A DNA stretch of 64,000 nucleotides from NCBI RefSeq assembly GCF_009789575.1, contig NZ_CP046908.1, positions 2,933,501 to 2,997,500 on the forward strand, read 5' to 3'. The position numbers and the translations under genes were made by a program. The DNA comes from Stappia indica (lineage in GTDB: Bacteria; Pseudomonadota; Alphaproteobacteria; Rhizobiales; Stappiaceae). How positions within the stretch are numbered: position 1 is the stretch's first letter; the number at the start of each line of letters is the position of its first letter. Under the pieces are notes generated by a model. The model made no database searches. It saw only the letters and a program-made list of their open reading frames with translations, and was not told the DNA's origin. Positions 47,066-59,077 of the stretch are shown here, in pieces.

Positions 47066-47099
47066 CGGGCGGCGGCTGCCCCACCAGAGGGAGCAGGAA

Positions 47100-48077
47100 A
47101 TGAAGAGGACTTTGCTAGCCGCCGCCGCGCTTGCCTTCGCATTCGGTCCCGCGCAGGCAGCCGACGACATCACGCTGCAGCTGAAATGGGTCACGCAGGG
47201 CCAGTTCGCCGGCTATTACGTCGCCAAGGACAAGGGCTTCTACGAGGAAGAGGGCCTCAACGTCACGATCAAGCCGGGCGGGCCGGACATCGCCCCGCCG
47301 CAGGTCATCGCCGGTGGCGGCGCCGACGTGATCATCGACTGGATGCCGGCCGCCCTCGCCAGCCGCGAACGCGGCGTGCCGCTGGTCAATATCGCCCAGC
47401 CCTTCAAGGAGTCCGGCATGATGCTGGTCTGCCTGAAGGAAACCGGCATCACCAAGCCGGAGGACTTCCGCGGCCGCACGCTGGGCGTCTGGTTCTTCGG
47501 CAACGAGTATCCGTTCCTGTCCTGGATGAGCAAGCTGGGCATCTCGACCGAGGGCGGCCCGGAGGGCGTCACCGTGCTGAAGCAGGGCTTCAACGTCGAT
47601 CCGCTGCTGCAGAAGCAGGCCGACTGCATCTCCACCATGACCTACAACGAATACTGGCAGGTCATCGATGCCGGCATCGCGGAGAGCGACCTGGTCGTCT
47701 TCAAGTATGAGGACCAGGGCGTCGCGACGCTGGAGGACGGCCTCTATGTGATGGAGGAGAACCTCGAGGATCCGGCCTTCGTCGACAAGATGGCGCGGTT
47801 CGTCCGTGCCACGATGAAGGGCTGGGAGTACTCCCGCGAGAACCCGGACGAGGCGGCCGACATCGTGCTGGAGAACGATGCCACCGGCGCGCAGACCGAG
47901 AAGCACCAGAAGCGCATGGTCCGCGAGGTCAACAAGCTGACGGAAGGCTCCGACGGCCGGCTCGACATGGAAGACTACCAGCGCACGGTCAACACGCTGC
48001 TGAGCGGCGGGTCCGACCCGGTGATCAGCAAGGAGCCGGTGGGCGCCACCACCACCGCGGTGACCGACAAGCTCTGA
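47100..48077 (+). CDS. NMT1/THI5-type ABC substrate-binding protein, probable pyrimidine binder
   Basis: 325 aa, Sec signal peptide of about 20 residues (KRTLLAAAALAFAFGPAQAA). Mature N-terminus DDITLQLKWVTQGQFAGYYV and VIIDWMPAALASRERG are characteristic of the NMT1-like family that binds thiamine precursors, riboflavin and pyrimidines. Periplasmic. Last gene of the block that began at hydA/ABC. Ligand assigned from locus only. Confidence 0.88.
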   Translation: MKRTLLAAAALAFAFGPAQAADDITLQLKWVTQGQFAGYYVAKDKGFYEEEGLNVTIKPGGPDIAPPQVIAGGGADVIIDWMPAALASRERGVPLVNIAQPFKESGMMLVCLKETGITKPEDFRGRTLGVWFFGNEYPFLSWMSKLGISTEGGPEGVTVLKQGFNVDPLLQKQADCISTMTYNEYWQVIDAGIAESDLVVFKYEDQGVATLEDGLYVMEENLEDPAFVDKMARFVRATMKGWEYSRENPDEAADIVLENDATGAQTEKHQKRMVREVNKLTEGSDGRLDMEDYQRTVNTLLSGGSDPVISKEPVGATTTAVTDKL

Positions 48078-48104
48078 TCGTCATCTGCGCAGGACAAGAC
48101 GAAC

Positions 48105-48138
48105 AGACCGCCGGGCGAGGGATCGTCCGGCGGTCTTT
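48105..48138. terminator. Terminator between the ABC binding protein gene and glpD
   Basis: A perfect 10-bp stem AGACCGCCGG / CCGGCGGTCT with a 12-base loop is followed by TT on the plus strand. It lies 27 bases past the binding protein stop and before the converging glpD stop. Short T-run, so strength uncertain. Confidence 0.6.
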
Positions 48139-48164
48139 GCATGATGGGGCGGGGCTGTCCGGCC

Positions 48165-49721
48165 TCAGGCGCCGCTGCGCCCGGCGCCCGCTGCCGCAGC
48201 GGCAAGCTGGCGCTCGGTCATCCAGGCCTCCAGCGCCTCGGCCTGCTGCGCCGCGACCCGCAGGCCCAGCTTGCTGCGGCGCCACAGCACGTCCTCGGCA
48301 TGACGCGCCCATTCGCGGTCCATCAGATAGGCGACCTCCCGGCCGTAAAGGTCGGCGCCGAAATGCGGTCCGAGATCGTCGATCGAGGTCGCGCCGGCCA
48401 GCAGGTCGCGGGTGCGGGTGCCGTAGCTGCGGGCGAGGCGGGCAATGAACGTGCGGGGCAGGAAGGCGAAGTCCTGGGCGAGGGCCGCTTCCAGATCGGC
48501 AAGGCCGGTGGTCGGAAAGTCGCCGCCGGGCAGCAGCGCCCGCGCGGTCCATTCCGGCCCCTTGGCGCCGAGCGCCTTCTCGATCATCTCGAGCACGGAC
48601 AGGGCAAGGCGCCGGTAGGTGGTGATCTTGCCGCCGAAGATGTTGATCATCGGCGCCTGGCCGCCCCTGCCGTTGCCGTCGAGCTTGAGCACGTAGTCGC
48701 GGGTGGCTTCCTGCGCCTTGGAGGCGCCGTCGTCGAACAGCGGCCGCACGCCGGAATAGGTCCACACCACGTCCTGCCGGGTGATCGGCTTGCGGAAATA
48801 CTCGCTCGCCGCCTCCGTCAGGTAGACGATCTCCTCCTCGCTCGCCGCCACCTTGGCCGGATCGCCGTCGTAGTCGCGGTCGGTGGTGCCGATCAGGGTG
48901 AAGTCCTGCTCGTAGGGAATGGCGAAGACGATGCGCCCGTCGCCGTTCTGGAAGATATAGGCGCGGTCGTGGTCGAACAGCTTGCGCACGACGATGTGGC
49001 TGCCCTGCACGAGCCGGACGTTGTGGGTGTCGTTGCGCTTCAACGCGCCCTTCAGCACCCGGTCGACCCAGGGGCCGGCGGCATTGACCACCAGACGGGC
49101 GGTGACGCTGCGCGTTGCCCCGCCCTCTCGCGCCTGCAGCGTGGCGCGCCAGATGTCGCCCTCGCGGGCAAGGCCGACGACCTGCGTGCCGGTGTGGATC
49201 TCCGCTCCCCGGTCCGCCGCGTCGCGGGCGTTGAGGACGACCAGCCGGGCATCGTCCACCCAGCAGTCGGAATATTCGAAGCCGGTGGTGAACCCGTCCT
49301 TCAGCGGCTTGCCGGTCGGGTCGGTCGCAAGGTTCAGCGTCCGCGTGCCCGGCAGCAGCTTGCGACCGCCGAGATTGTCGTAGAGGAACAGGCCGAGCCG
49401 CAGCATCCAGCGCGGGCGCAGGCCCTTCTGGTGCGGCAGCACGAAGCGCAGCGGCCGGATGATGTGCGGTGCGTTGGCCCAAAGGAGCTCGCGCTCGCTC
49501 AAGGCCTCGCGCACCAGGCGGAACTCGTAATGCTCCAGATAGCGCAACCCGCCATGGATCAGCTTGGTCGACCAGGACGAGGTGCCGCTGGCCAGGTCGT
49601 TCATCTCCGCAAGGCAGACGGAATAGCCCCGCCCGACCGCGTCGCGGGCGATGCCGCATCCGTTGATGCCGCCGCCGACGACGAGAAGGTCGTAGTCGGC
49701 CGCTTGCGCTGCTGCACTCAT
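48165..49721 (-). CDS. glpD: Aerobic glycerol-3-phosphate dehydrogenase
   Basis: 518 aa FAD enzyme that oxidises sn-glycerol-3-phosphate to dihydroxyacetone phosphate and passes electrons to quinone at the inner membrane. FAD loop VVGGGINGCGIARDA near residue 14. The substrate region GTSSWSTKLIHGGLRYLEHYE (GTSS and HGGLRYLE) is near 45, TTDRDYDGDP near 280, and IFGGKITTYRRLA near 365. Its ATG overlaps the glpR stop. It uses glycerol-3-phosphate from the imported glycerol of the divergent transporter operon. A glycerol kinase gene is not in the window. Confidence 0.96.
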   Translation of the reverse strand: MSAAAQAADYDLLVVGGGINGCGIARDAVGRGYSVCLAEMNDLASGTSSWSTKLIHGGLRYLEHYEFRLVREALSERELLWANAPHIIRPLRFVLPHQKGLRPRWMLRLGLFLYDNLGGRKLLPGTRTLNLATDPTGKPLKDGFTTGFEYSDCWVDDARLVVLNARDAADRGAEIHTGTQVVGLAREGDIWRATLQAREGGATRSVTARLVVNAAGPWVDRVLKGALKRNDTHNVRLVQGSHIVVRKLFDHDRAYIFQNGDGRIVFAIPYEQDFTLIGTTDRDYDGDPAKVAASEEEIVYLTEAASEYFRKPITRQDVVWTYSGVRPLFDDGASKAQEATRDYVLKLDGNGRGGQAPMINIFGGKITTYRRLALSVLEMIEKALGAKGPEWTARALLPGGDFPTTGLADLEAALAQDFAFLPRTFIARLARSYGTRTRDLLAGATSIDDLGPHFGADLYGREVAYLMDREWARHAEDVLWRRSKLGLRVAAQQAEALEAWMTERQLAAAAAGAGRSGA

Positions 49722-50542
49722 TTGCCCTGGGCTCCCTGGCCGTCTTCGCGCTCCATGTCGCGGCGCTCGGGTTCCCCGTCGCCGGCGATCTCGATGCGCA
49801 CGCCGTGCTCCCGGCAGATCTCGACCACAGGCTCGGGAGGGGCCTTGTCGGTGACGAAGATGTCGATCTGGGAGATATGGGCGATGCGCACCGGGGCGCT
49901 GCGTTCGAATTTCATGCTGTCGGCGACGAGGATCGTCTGCCGGGCATGCGTGATGATCTCGCGGGCGACGCGCACCTCGCGGAAGTCGTAGTCGAAGATC
50001 GTTCCGTCCGGGTCGATGGCCGAGGCGCCGATCAGCGCATAGTCGACCTTGAACTGGCGGATGAAGTCGGCCGCCGCCTCGCCGACGATGCCGCCGTCGG
50101 AGGCGCGGACCTGGCCGCCGGCGATGATCACCTCCACGGCCGGGGCCGCCCGCAGGATGTTGGCGACGTTGATGTTGTTGGTGATCGCCATGATGCCGTC
50201 GTGCTGGCGCAGCGCCCGCGCCACCTGCTCGGTGGTGGTGCCGATGTTCAGCATGATCGAGGCATTGTCGGGAATGAGACTGGCGGCGCGCAGGCCGATC
50301 CGCCGTTTCTCGTCGGCCGCGAGCTGGCGTCTTGCGTCATAGGCATAGTTGGCGATGCCCGACGGCAGCACGGCGCCGCCATGCACCCGCTGCAGCATGC
50401 CGCGCTCGCACAGCTCGTTGAGATCCTTGCGGATGGTCTGCGGCGTGACGTCGAACTCCGTCGCGAGGCCGTCGACATCGACCCGGCCGGCGCGTCGCGC
50501 ACGGTCCAGGATCTCGGACTGACGGGGGGTTACGGGCTCCAT
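49718..50542 (-). CDS. glpR: DeoR-family repressor of the glycerol locus
   Basis: 274 aa. N-terminal DeoR HTH is in PRQSEILDRARRAGRVDVDG and FDVTPQTIRKDLNELCERGML. The effector domain has IGTTTEQVARALRQHD and VIIAGGQVRASDGGIVG, typical of sugar-phosphate responsive DeoR proteins. Glycerol-3-phosphate is the expected inducer, inferred from glpD coupling. ATGA overlap with glpD. TTTCG boxes in its own promoter region suggest autoregulation. Confidence 0.92.
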   Translation of the reverse strand: MEPVTPRQSEILDRARRAGRVDVDGLATEFDVTPQTIRKDLNELCERGMLQRVHGGAVLPSGIANYAYDARRQLAADEKRRIGLRAASLIPDNASIMLNIGTTTEQVARALRQHDGIMAITNNINVANILRAAPAVEVIIAGGQVRASDGGIVGEAAADFIRQFKVDYALIGASAIDPDGTIFDYDFREVRVAREIITHARQTILVADSMKFERSAPVRIAHISQIDIFVTDKAPPEPVVEICREHGVRIEIAGDGEPERRDMEREDGQGAQGK

Positions 50543-50732
50543 CTAGTGATCTTTCGTTTTTTTTCGATATTGGCGCGTATTTTAACCGGATTTCGTTTGC
50601 ATCGGCAACAACCTACCGAAACTCCACGAATTTTGCCTCCTGCAAGCAAGGAATGGCAAGAAGGTTTTCGTGTTGACGTTCATTTTTTTTCGTTTGATAG
50701 TCGTAGTGCAGAAATGCATGGGAGGACTTCAT
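50543..50732. promoter_or_regulatory. glpR-glpV divergent control region with TTTCG boxes
   Basis: 190 bases between divergent operons. Direct TTTCG repeats 10 bp apart at 50552 and 50562 sit next to glpR. An isolated TTTCG lies at 50591. CGAA repeats (opposite orientation) 10 bp apart are at 50617 and 50627. Two TTTTCG boxes at 50665 and 50687 flank the glpV promoter. Helically phased TTTCG repeats are the usual DeoR/GlpR operator style, so these are probable GlpR sites. Confidence 0.6.
50673..50701 (+). promoter_or_regulatory. Candidate sigma70-type promoter of glpV
   Basis: TTGACG (50673-50678), 17-base spacer, GATAGT (50696-50701). TTTTCG boxes lie immediately upstream and inside the spacer, so repressor binding would block it. 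Confidence 0.45.
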
Positions 50733-52469
<1,737 letters not shown>

Positions 52470-52490
52470 GCCTGCAGATCGACGCAAACC

Positions 52491-52516
52491 GCAACCCGGG
52501 ATCCGTCCCGGGTTGC
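52491..52516 (+). other. Strong intercistronic hairpin after glpV
   Basis: A perfect 11-bp stem GCAACCCGGGA / TCCCGGGTTGC with a TCCG loop begins 21 bases after the glpV stop. No T-run. It probably protects the upstream binding-protein mRNA or causes partial termination, which would give excess binding protein over the membrane parts. Confidence 0.65.
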
Positions 52517-52684
52517 CCGTCCGGTTCCCTCGCGCTGGCGCGGTACGTCCGTTCCGTCGCGGGGGAGACGGTCCGACCTTGTGCGTCGTCACCGACCTGC
52601 GGCTGCCCTCCCGGGGAAGGCTGACAGCGAGCCGGCGAGCCGGCGATCCAGCACCATCGATACTTGCATGAAGGGCGACCCGAG

Positions 52685-53746
52685 ATGTCCCTTGAATTGA
52701 GGCGCGTCAGCCTGCGCGTCGGTGCCGAAACTCATATTCACCCCGTCGATCTCGTCTGCGAGCCCGGCAGTTTCAACGTGCTGCTCGGAACCACGCTCGC
52801 GGGCAAGACCACCTTGATGAAGCTGATGGCGGGTCTTGAGCGGCCGACCTCCGGCGAGGTTCATTTCGCGGGCCGCGACGTCACCGGCGTGTCGGTGCGC
52901 AACCGCAACGTCTCCATGGTCTACCAGCAGTTCATCAACTACCCGAACATGACGGTCTACGAGAACATCGCCTCCCCGCTGAGGGTGGCGCGGATGACCG
53001 AGGACGAGATCAAGCGGCGGGTCGGCACCTTTGCCGAGCTGCTGAAGCTGACGCCGATGCTGGGACGCCGGCCCTCGGAGCTGTCGGGCGGCCAGCAGCA
53101 GCGCACCGCCATGGCGCGCGCGCTGGTCAAGGATGCGGATCTCGTCCTGCTCGACGAACCGCTCGCCAATCTCGACTTCAAGCTGCGCGAGGAACTGCGG
53201 GACGAGCTGCCGCGCCTGTTCGCCGACCGCGACTGCATCGTCGTCTATGCGACGACCGAACCGGTGGAGGCGTTGCTGTTCGGTGGCCACACCGCCTGCC
53301 TTCACGAGGGGCGGGTGGCGCAGTTCGGCCCGACGGGCGAGGTCTACCGCAATCCGGTCGACCTGACGAGCGCGCAGGTCTTCTCCGATCCGCCGATCAA
53401 CACCGTTCCGGTGGTCAAGTCCGGAGGAGAGTTCCGTCTCGCCGACGGTGTCACCTTCGCGGCGCCGGGCGCCCATGCCGCGCTGTCCGACGGCGCCTAT
53501 ACGCTCGGCGTGCGCCCCCATCATGTGGGGCCGCTCCCCGACGGCGAGCACTCGGTGGCGGTGGAGGGCACGGTGCTGGTGACCGAACTCTCCGGTTCGG
53601 AAAGCATCATCCACTTCACCTTTCACGAGCAGACCTGGGTGTCGCAGGCCCATGGCATCCATCCCTTCGAGGTCGGCACGCGGCAACGGCTCTACGCCGA
53701 CATGTCGAAGGCGCTGGTCTTCGACGAGACCGGCCGGCGGCTCTAG
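52685..53746 (+). CDS. glpS: Glycerol ABC transporter ATP-binding protein GlpS
   Basis: 353 aa from the ATG at 52685. The P-loop LLGTTLAGKTTLMKL is near residue 35 and deviates from GPSGCGKT in a manner seen in this subfamily. Signature LSGGQQQRTAMARAL is near 138, Walker B LVLLDEPLANLD near 158. The D-loop/H-loop region reads VVYATTEPVEAL, with Thr-Thr-Glu where most ATPases have a THD-type His. A C-terminal TOBE-like regulatory domain follows (about 250-350). Confidence 0.88.
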   Translation: MSLELRRVSLRVGAETHIHPVDLVCEPGSFNVLLGTTLAGKTTLMKLMAGLERPTSGEVHFAGRDVTGVSVRNRNVSMVYQQFINYPNMTVYENIASPLRVARMTEDEIKRRVGTFAELLKLTPMLGRRPSELSGGQQQRTAMARALVKDADLVLLDEPLANLDFKLREELRDELPRLFADRDCIVVYATTEPVEALLFGGHTACLHEGRVAQFGPTGEVYRNPVDLTSAQVFSDPPINTVPVVKSGGEFRLADGVTFAAPGAHAALSDGAYTLGVRPHHVGPLPDGEHSVAVEGTVLVTELSGSESIIHFTFHEQTWVSQAHGIHPFEVGTRQRLYADMSKALVFDETGRRL

Positions 53747-53757
53747 GAGGACGGGAC

Positions 53758-54831
53758 ATGGCACGAATCGTACTCGACACCCTGCGGCACGCCTACGGCC
53801 CCGCTCCGGCCTCCGACGGGGATTGGGCGCTCAAGCGCCTCGACCTCGAATGGGAGGATGGCGGCGCCTATGCGCTGCTGGGCCCTTCCGGCTGCGGCAA
53901 GACCACGCTGCTGTCGATCATCTCCGGCCTCTTGAAGCCGACGGAGGGACGCGTTCTCTTCGATGGCACCGATGTGACGGCGCTGCCGCCGGACCGCCGG
54001 CACATCGCCCAGGTCTTCCAGTTCCCGGTCGTCTACGACACGATGAGCGTCTACGACAATCTCGCCTTCCCGCTGCGCAATCGCGGCGTCGCCGAGCGCG
54101 ATGTCGACGCAAGGGTGCGCGAGATCGCCGGGATGATCGACCTCACTCACATGCTGGAGCGCCGGGCCGCCGGCCTGACGGCCGACGGCAAGCAGAAGAT
54201 CTCGCTGGGCCGCGGCCTCGTGCGATCCGACGTCAATGCGATCATGTTCGACGAACCGCTGACGGTGATCGATCCGCATCTGAAATGGCAGTTGCGTTCC
54301 AAGCTCAAGGAACTGCACCAGCGGGTGCACACCACGATGATCTACGTCACCCACGACCAGACGGAGGCGCTGACCTTCGCCGACAAGGTGGTGGTGATGA
54401 ACCAGGGCGAGGTGGTGCAGATCGGAACGCCGGTCGAACTGTTCGAGCGGCCGCAGCACACGTTTGTCGGCCACTTCATCGGCTCGCCGGGCATGAACGT
54501 GCTTCCTTGCGAGGTCTCCGGCGGCAAGGCGCTGGTCGGCGGTGTTGCCGTGGCCGACTGTCAGACGGCGGAAGCGACGGGGCCGGCCCGGCTGGAAGTG
54601 GGCGTGCGGCCGGAATTCGTCAGCTTCGTCGAGGGCGGCGCGGAGGGCGGACTGCCGGCTCGCACCGTCAAGGTGAGCGACGCGGGGCGCTTCAGCATCG
54701 TCGAGACGCAAGCATTCGGGCATGTCGTCAAGTTGCTGGTGCCCGAGGGGACGCAGATCCCGAGCGAGGGTGTCCTGCGCTTCGACCCGGAGCGCACCGC
54801 CATCTACCGCAACGGCTGGATCGTGAACTGA
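53758..54831 (+). CDS. glpT: Glycerol ABC transporter ATP-binding protein GlpT
   Basis: 357 aa. Walker A GPSGCGKTTLLSI near residue 42. The signature motif is degenerate: AAGLTADGKQKISLGRGLV replaces LSGGQQQR. Walker B AIMFDEPLTVID and switch YVTHDQTEAL are intact. C-terminal TOBE-like domain. GlpS has a normal signature but atypical switch, and GlpT the converse, so the pair would form an asymmetric heterodimer with one competent ATP site. That conclusion is inference from motifs. Confidence 0.88.
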   Translation: MARIVLDTLRHAYGPAPASDGDWALKRLDLEWEDGGAYALLGPSGCGKTTLLSIISGLLKPTEGRVLFDGTDVTALPPDRRHIAQVFQFPVVYDTMSVYDNLAFPLRNRGVAERDVDARVREIAGMIDLTHMLERRAAGLTADGKQKISLGRGLVRSDVNAIMFDEPLTVIDPHLKWQLRSKLKELHQRVHTTMIYVTHDQTEALTFADKVVVMNQGEVVQIGTPVELFERPQHTFVGHFIGSPGMNVLPCEVSGGKALVGGVAVADCQTAEATGPARLEVGVRPEFVSFVEGGAEGGLPARTVKVSDAGRFSIVETQAFGHVVKLLVPEGTQIPSEGVLRFDPERTAIYRNGWIVN

Positions 54832-54850
54832 GGGGGCGGGAGGGCTCTAG

Positions 54851-55714
<864 letters not shown>

Positions 55715-55725
55715 GGAGACGACCG

Positions 55726-56526
<801 letters not shown>

Positions 56527-56549
56527 CGTCAGGCCAGGGGAGACATGTC

Positions 56550-56831
56550 ATGGGACTGAGCTGGATGGCCTGGACCGGGCCGACCGCCGCCTTCTTCATC
56601 TTCATCGGGCTGTGCTTCGTCGCCATGTCCGTCTGGGAGTACGTGTCGCCCGGCGGCGGGCCGCGACACGGCGCTCTCGGGCTGGACACCACGCGCGGCG
56701 ACCGGCTGTTCATCTCGCTGCTCGGCAGCGCCTTCATCTTCCTGGGATGGCTTGCCCTCGTCGGACCCGACCTGTGGGTGCCGCTCGCCATTGCCGTGGC
56801 TTATGCGGTGGCCGTGTTCCGCTGGGTGTGA
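56550..56831 (+). CDS. DUF2160 small membrane protein of the glycerol operon
   Basis: 93 aa with three hydrophobic segments (TAAFFIFIGLCFVAMSVW, LFISLLGSAFIFLGWLAL, WVPLAIAVAYAVAVF) and the conserved loop SPGGGPRHGALGLDTTRGDR nearby (key residues GGGPRHG and TTRGDRLF). DUF2160 genes accompany this type of glycerol transporter; the role is unknown. It starts 23 bases after glpQ. Confidence 0.9.
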   Translation: MGLSWMAWTGPTAAFFIFIGLCFVAMSVWEYVSPGGGPRHGALGLDTTRGDRLFISLLGSAFIFLGWLALVGPDLWVPLAIAVAYAVAVFRWV

Positions 56832-56990
56832 CGGGCGTTCGTCGCCGCGTCCCTTGTCCTTCGATCCGACTCGCCGGATGATTGCCGCATGGCAACCGGC
56901 GAAGCGCGAGCGAGAATGCAAAGCGGCCCGACAGCGAGAGTGAAGGCAGGGACGGAACGCGCCCGCCGGTCAGGCGGCGGCAGCGCCCGC

Positions 56991-57389
56991 ATGAGGGTGC
57001 TGCGTCTGAGGGCCGCCTCGGTGGCCGGCGCCTGTCTCATCGCAGCAGGGGCTCTGGCCAGCGCCGCACCGGCCTCGGCCGAGGGCTGGCAAGATGCCGG
57101 GCAGATCGCGGCGATCTGCAAGGCGGAGCCGGAGGCCAATCCGGTCGCCGTCACCTTCTGCCTCGGATACCTGCAGGGAACGCTCGATGCCTTCCTGCTG
57201 GGGCGGGCCAATTGCATGTCGCCGGGGGTCGATGCCAACGGGCTGCGCCGCATCCTGCTCGAGCATGTGGAGCGCCATCCGGACAGGCTCGCGACCAGCG
57301 GCCCGCTGCTGGTCTACGACGCCTTCGCCGAGGCCTGGCCGGCATGCGCCCACATGCCCCGCTATTCGGCCCGCAGCACCGGACGGTGA
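56991..57389 (+). CDS. Secreted protein with a Rap1a/Tai-like domain
   Basis: 132 aa from the ATG at 56991, which opens a signal peptide (RLRAASVAGACLIAAGALASAAPASA). An upstream ATG at 56889 in frame would put 34 residues before the signal. The mature domain FCLGYLQGTLDAFLLG, then NCMSPGVDANGLRRIL, HVERHPDRLATSGPLL and EAWPACA matches the Rap1a/Tai pattern of conserved Cys/Pro. Named members are type VI immunity proteins, but no effector gene or T6SS gene is adjacent. Many solitary homologues have no proven role. Confidence 0.7.
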   Translation: MRVLRLRAASVAGACLIAAGALASAAPASAEGWQDAGQIAAICKAEPEANPVAVTFCLGYLQGTLDAFLLGRANCMSPGVDANGLRRILLEHVERHPDRLATSGPLLVYDAFAEAWPACAHMPRYSARSTGR

Positions 57390-57404
57390 CCCGCTGAAAC
57401 GCAA

Positions 57405-57429
57405 AACGCGCCGGCGGGGCCGGCGCGTT
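57405..57429 (-). terminator. Rho-independent terminator of hemA
   Basis: On the minus strand an 11-bp perfect stem (AACGCGCCGGC / GCCGGCGCGTT) with a 3-base loop is followed by TTTGCGTTT. It lies 36 bases past the hemA stop. Confidence 0.75.
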
Positions 57430-57464
57430 GCAAGGCTCGTGAAGAGGCGCGGAGGGCAGTCGGT

Positions 57465-58685
57465 TCAGGCGACGGCCCGGGCCAGAGCACACTGCGACCA
57501 CAGCGACTCGATGGAGCGCACCAGATGGTCGATGTCGCCGTCGCTGTGCAGCGGCGAGGGGGTGATGCGCAGCCGCTCCAGGCCTTTCGGCACCGTCGGG
57601 TAGTTGATCGGCTGGATATAGATCCCGTAGCTGTCGAGCAGGATGTCCGAGATCATCTTGCACTTGACCGGATCCTTCACCATCACCGGAACGATGTGGC
57701 TGGGATTGTCGATATGCGGGATGCCGGCGGCATCGAGCTTGCGCCGCAGCGTCGCCACCCGGTTGCGGTGGCGGGCGCGCAGCATCTCGCCGTCGGCCGA
57801 CTTGAGATACTTGATCGATGCACAGGCACCGGCGGCCAGGGCCGGCGGCAGCGCGGTGGTGAAGATGAAGCCGGAGGCGAAGGAGCGGACGAAGTCGCAC
57901 AGCGACTCGGACGCGGCGATATAGCCGCCCATGACGCCGAAGGCCTTGCCGAGCGTGCCCTCGATCACCGTCAGGCGGTCCATCAGGCCCTCGCGCTCGG
58001 CGATGCCGCCGCCGCGCGGACCGTAAAGGCCGACCGCATGCACCTCGTCGAGATAGGTCATCGCGCCGTACTTCTCGGCAACGTCGCAGATCTCCTTGAT
58101 CGGCGCGATGTCGCCATCCATCGAATAGACGGATTCGAACGCGACGAGCTTCGGCCGGCCCGGCTCGATCTCGGCGAGCTGACGCTCCAGGTCGGCAACG
58201 TCGTTGTGCTTCCAGATCCGCTTCTCGGCGCGCGAATGGCGGATGCCTTCGATCATCGAGGCATGGTTCAGCGCGTCCGACAGCACCACGCAGCCCGGCA
58301 GGTGCGCGGCGAGCGTGCCGAGCGCGGCCCAGTTGGACACATAGCCGGAGGTGAACAGCAGGGCCGATTCCTTGCCGTGCAGGTCGGCCAACTCGCGCTC
58401 GAGCAGCACATGATAGTGGCTGGTGCCGGAAATGTTGCGGGTGCCGCCAGCGCCGGCGCCGCAGCGCTCGATCGCCTCGTGCATCGCATCGGTCACGACC
58501 GGCTGGAGACCCATGCCGAGATAGTCGTTCGAGCACCACACCGCGACTTCATGGGAGCCGTCCTGCGTGTAGCGTGTCGCGCGGGGGAAATTGCCCGTCT
58601 GACGTTCGAGATCCGCGAAAACCCGGTAGCGGCCTTCCTTGTGCAGTCCTTCGATCTTGTGTCGAAAGAAGCTCTCGTAATCCAT
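57465..58685 (-). CDS. hemA: 5-aminolevulinate synthase
   Basis: 406 aa PLP enzyme condensing glycine and succinyl-CoA, the alphaproteobacterial (Shemin) route to heme. Start [21 protein letters not shown] is the family N-terminus. The conserved [12 protein letters not shown] is near residue 51, [17 protein letters not shown] near 76, [13 protein letters not shown] near 215 and PLP lysine in [13 protein letters not shown] near 248. Monocistronic with its own terminator. Divergent from trpS. Confidence 0.97.
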   Translation of the reverse strand: MDYESFFRHKIEGLHKEGRYRVFADLERQTGNFPRATRYTQDGSHEVAVWCSNDYLGMGLQPVVTDAMHEAIERCGAGAGGTRNISGTSHYHVLLERELADLHGKESALLFTSGYVSNWAALGTLAAHLPGCVVLSDALNHASMIEGIRHSRAEKRIWKHNDVADLERQLAEIEPGRPKLVAFESVYSMDGDIAPIKEICDVAEKYGAMTYLDEVHAVGLYGPRGGGIAEREGLMDRLTVIEGTLGKAFGVMGGYIAASESLCDFVRSFASGFIFTTALPPALAAGACASIKYLKSADGEMLRARHRNRVATLRRKLDAAGIPHIDNPSHIVPVMVKDPVKCKMISDILLDSYGIYIQPINYPTVPKGLERLRITPSPLHSDGDIDHLVRSIESLWSQCALARAVA

Positions 58686-59077
58686 TCCGGCCTCCGGACC
58701 TCTTGCGGGGGTGCTGACGGCTACTATGCGTCGATTCATACGAGGTTTCAAATGCTCGCAAATTAGTCTCGTTCCAACCTATAACCGATGGTCGCGGCTG
58801 CGTGAATTGGGAATATGCCGAATGGGCGTTTCGACGCAGGCAGACCTGCCCGGCCCAGCACTTGCCGCCGTTTTGCGAGCCGTCCGGTCCGCCCTCGTCC
58901 CGCCTCGCCCGCGTTGCGCGCCTGCAAGGGCGCCCTGCGAAAACACCTCCGCGGCCGCTCATCCGGCCCTTGCCGCTTGCACCGTGCGTCCGCCTTCGCC
59001 ATAACCCGCGGGCGCACGGCACCTGCCCTGCGCCGCATCCTGCGATCGACCCGAGGTCCAAACTGGGGGACAGTCTT
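58686..59077. other. Divergent hemA-trpS intergenic region
   Basis: 392 bases without a supportable gene. The left 100 bases are less GC-rich and probably contain the hemA promoter, but I see no convincing -35/-10 pair and no FNR-type TTGAT-N4-ATCAA box. The right part is GC-rich leader for trpS ending in GGGGGA. Confidence 0.5.

Noticed and set aside
30846..48077. Oxidative Rut-type or allantoin pathway
   Set aside because: No RutA/RutB-like genes; PreT/PreA, HydA and the carbamoyl hydrolase define the reductive route instead.
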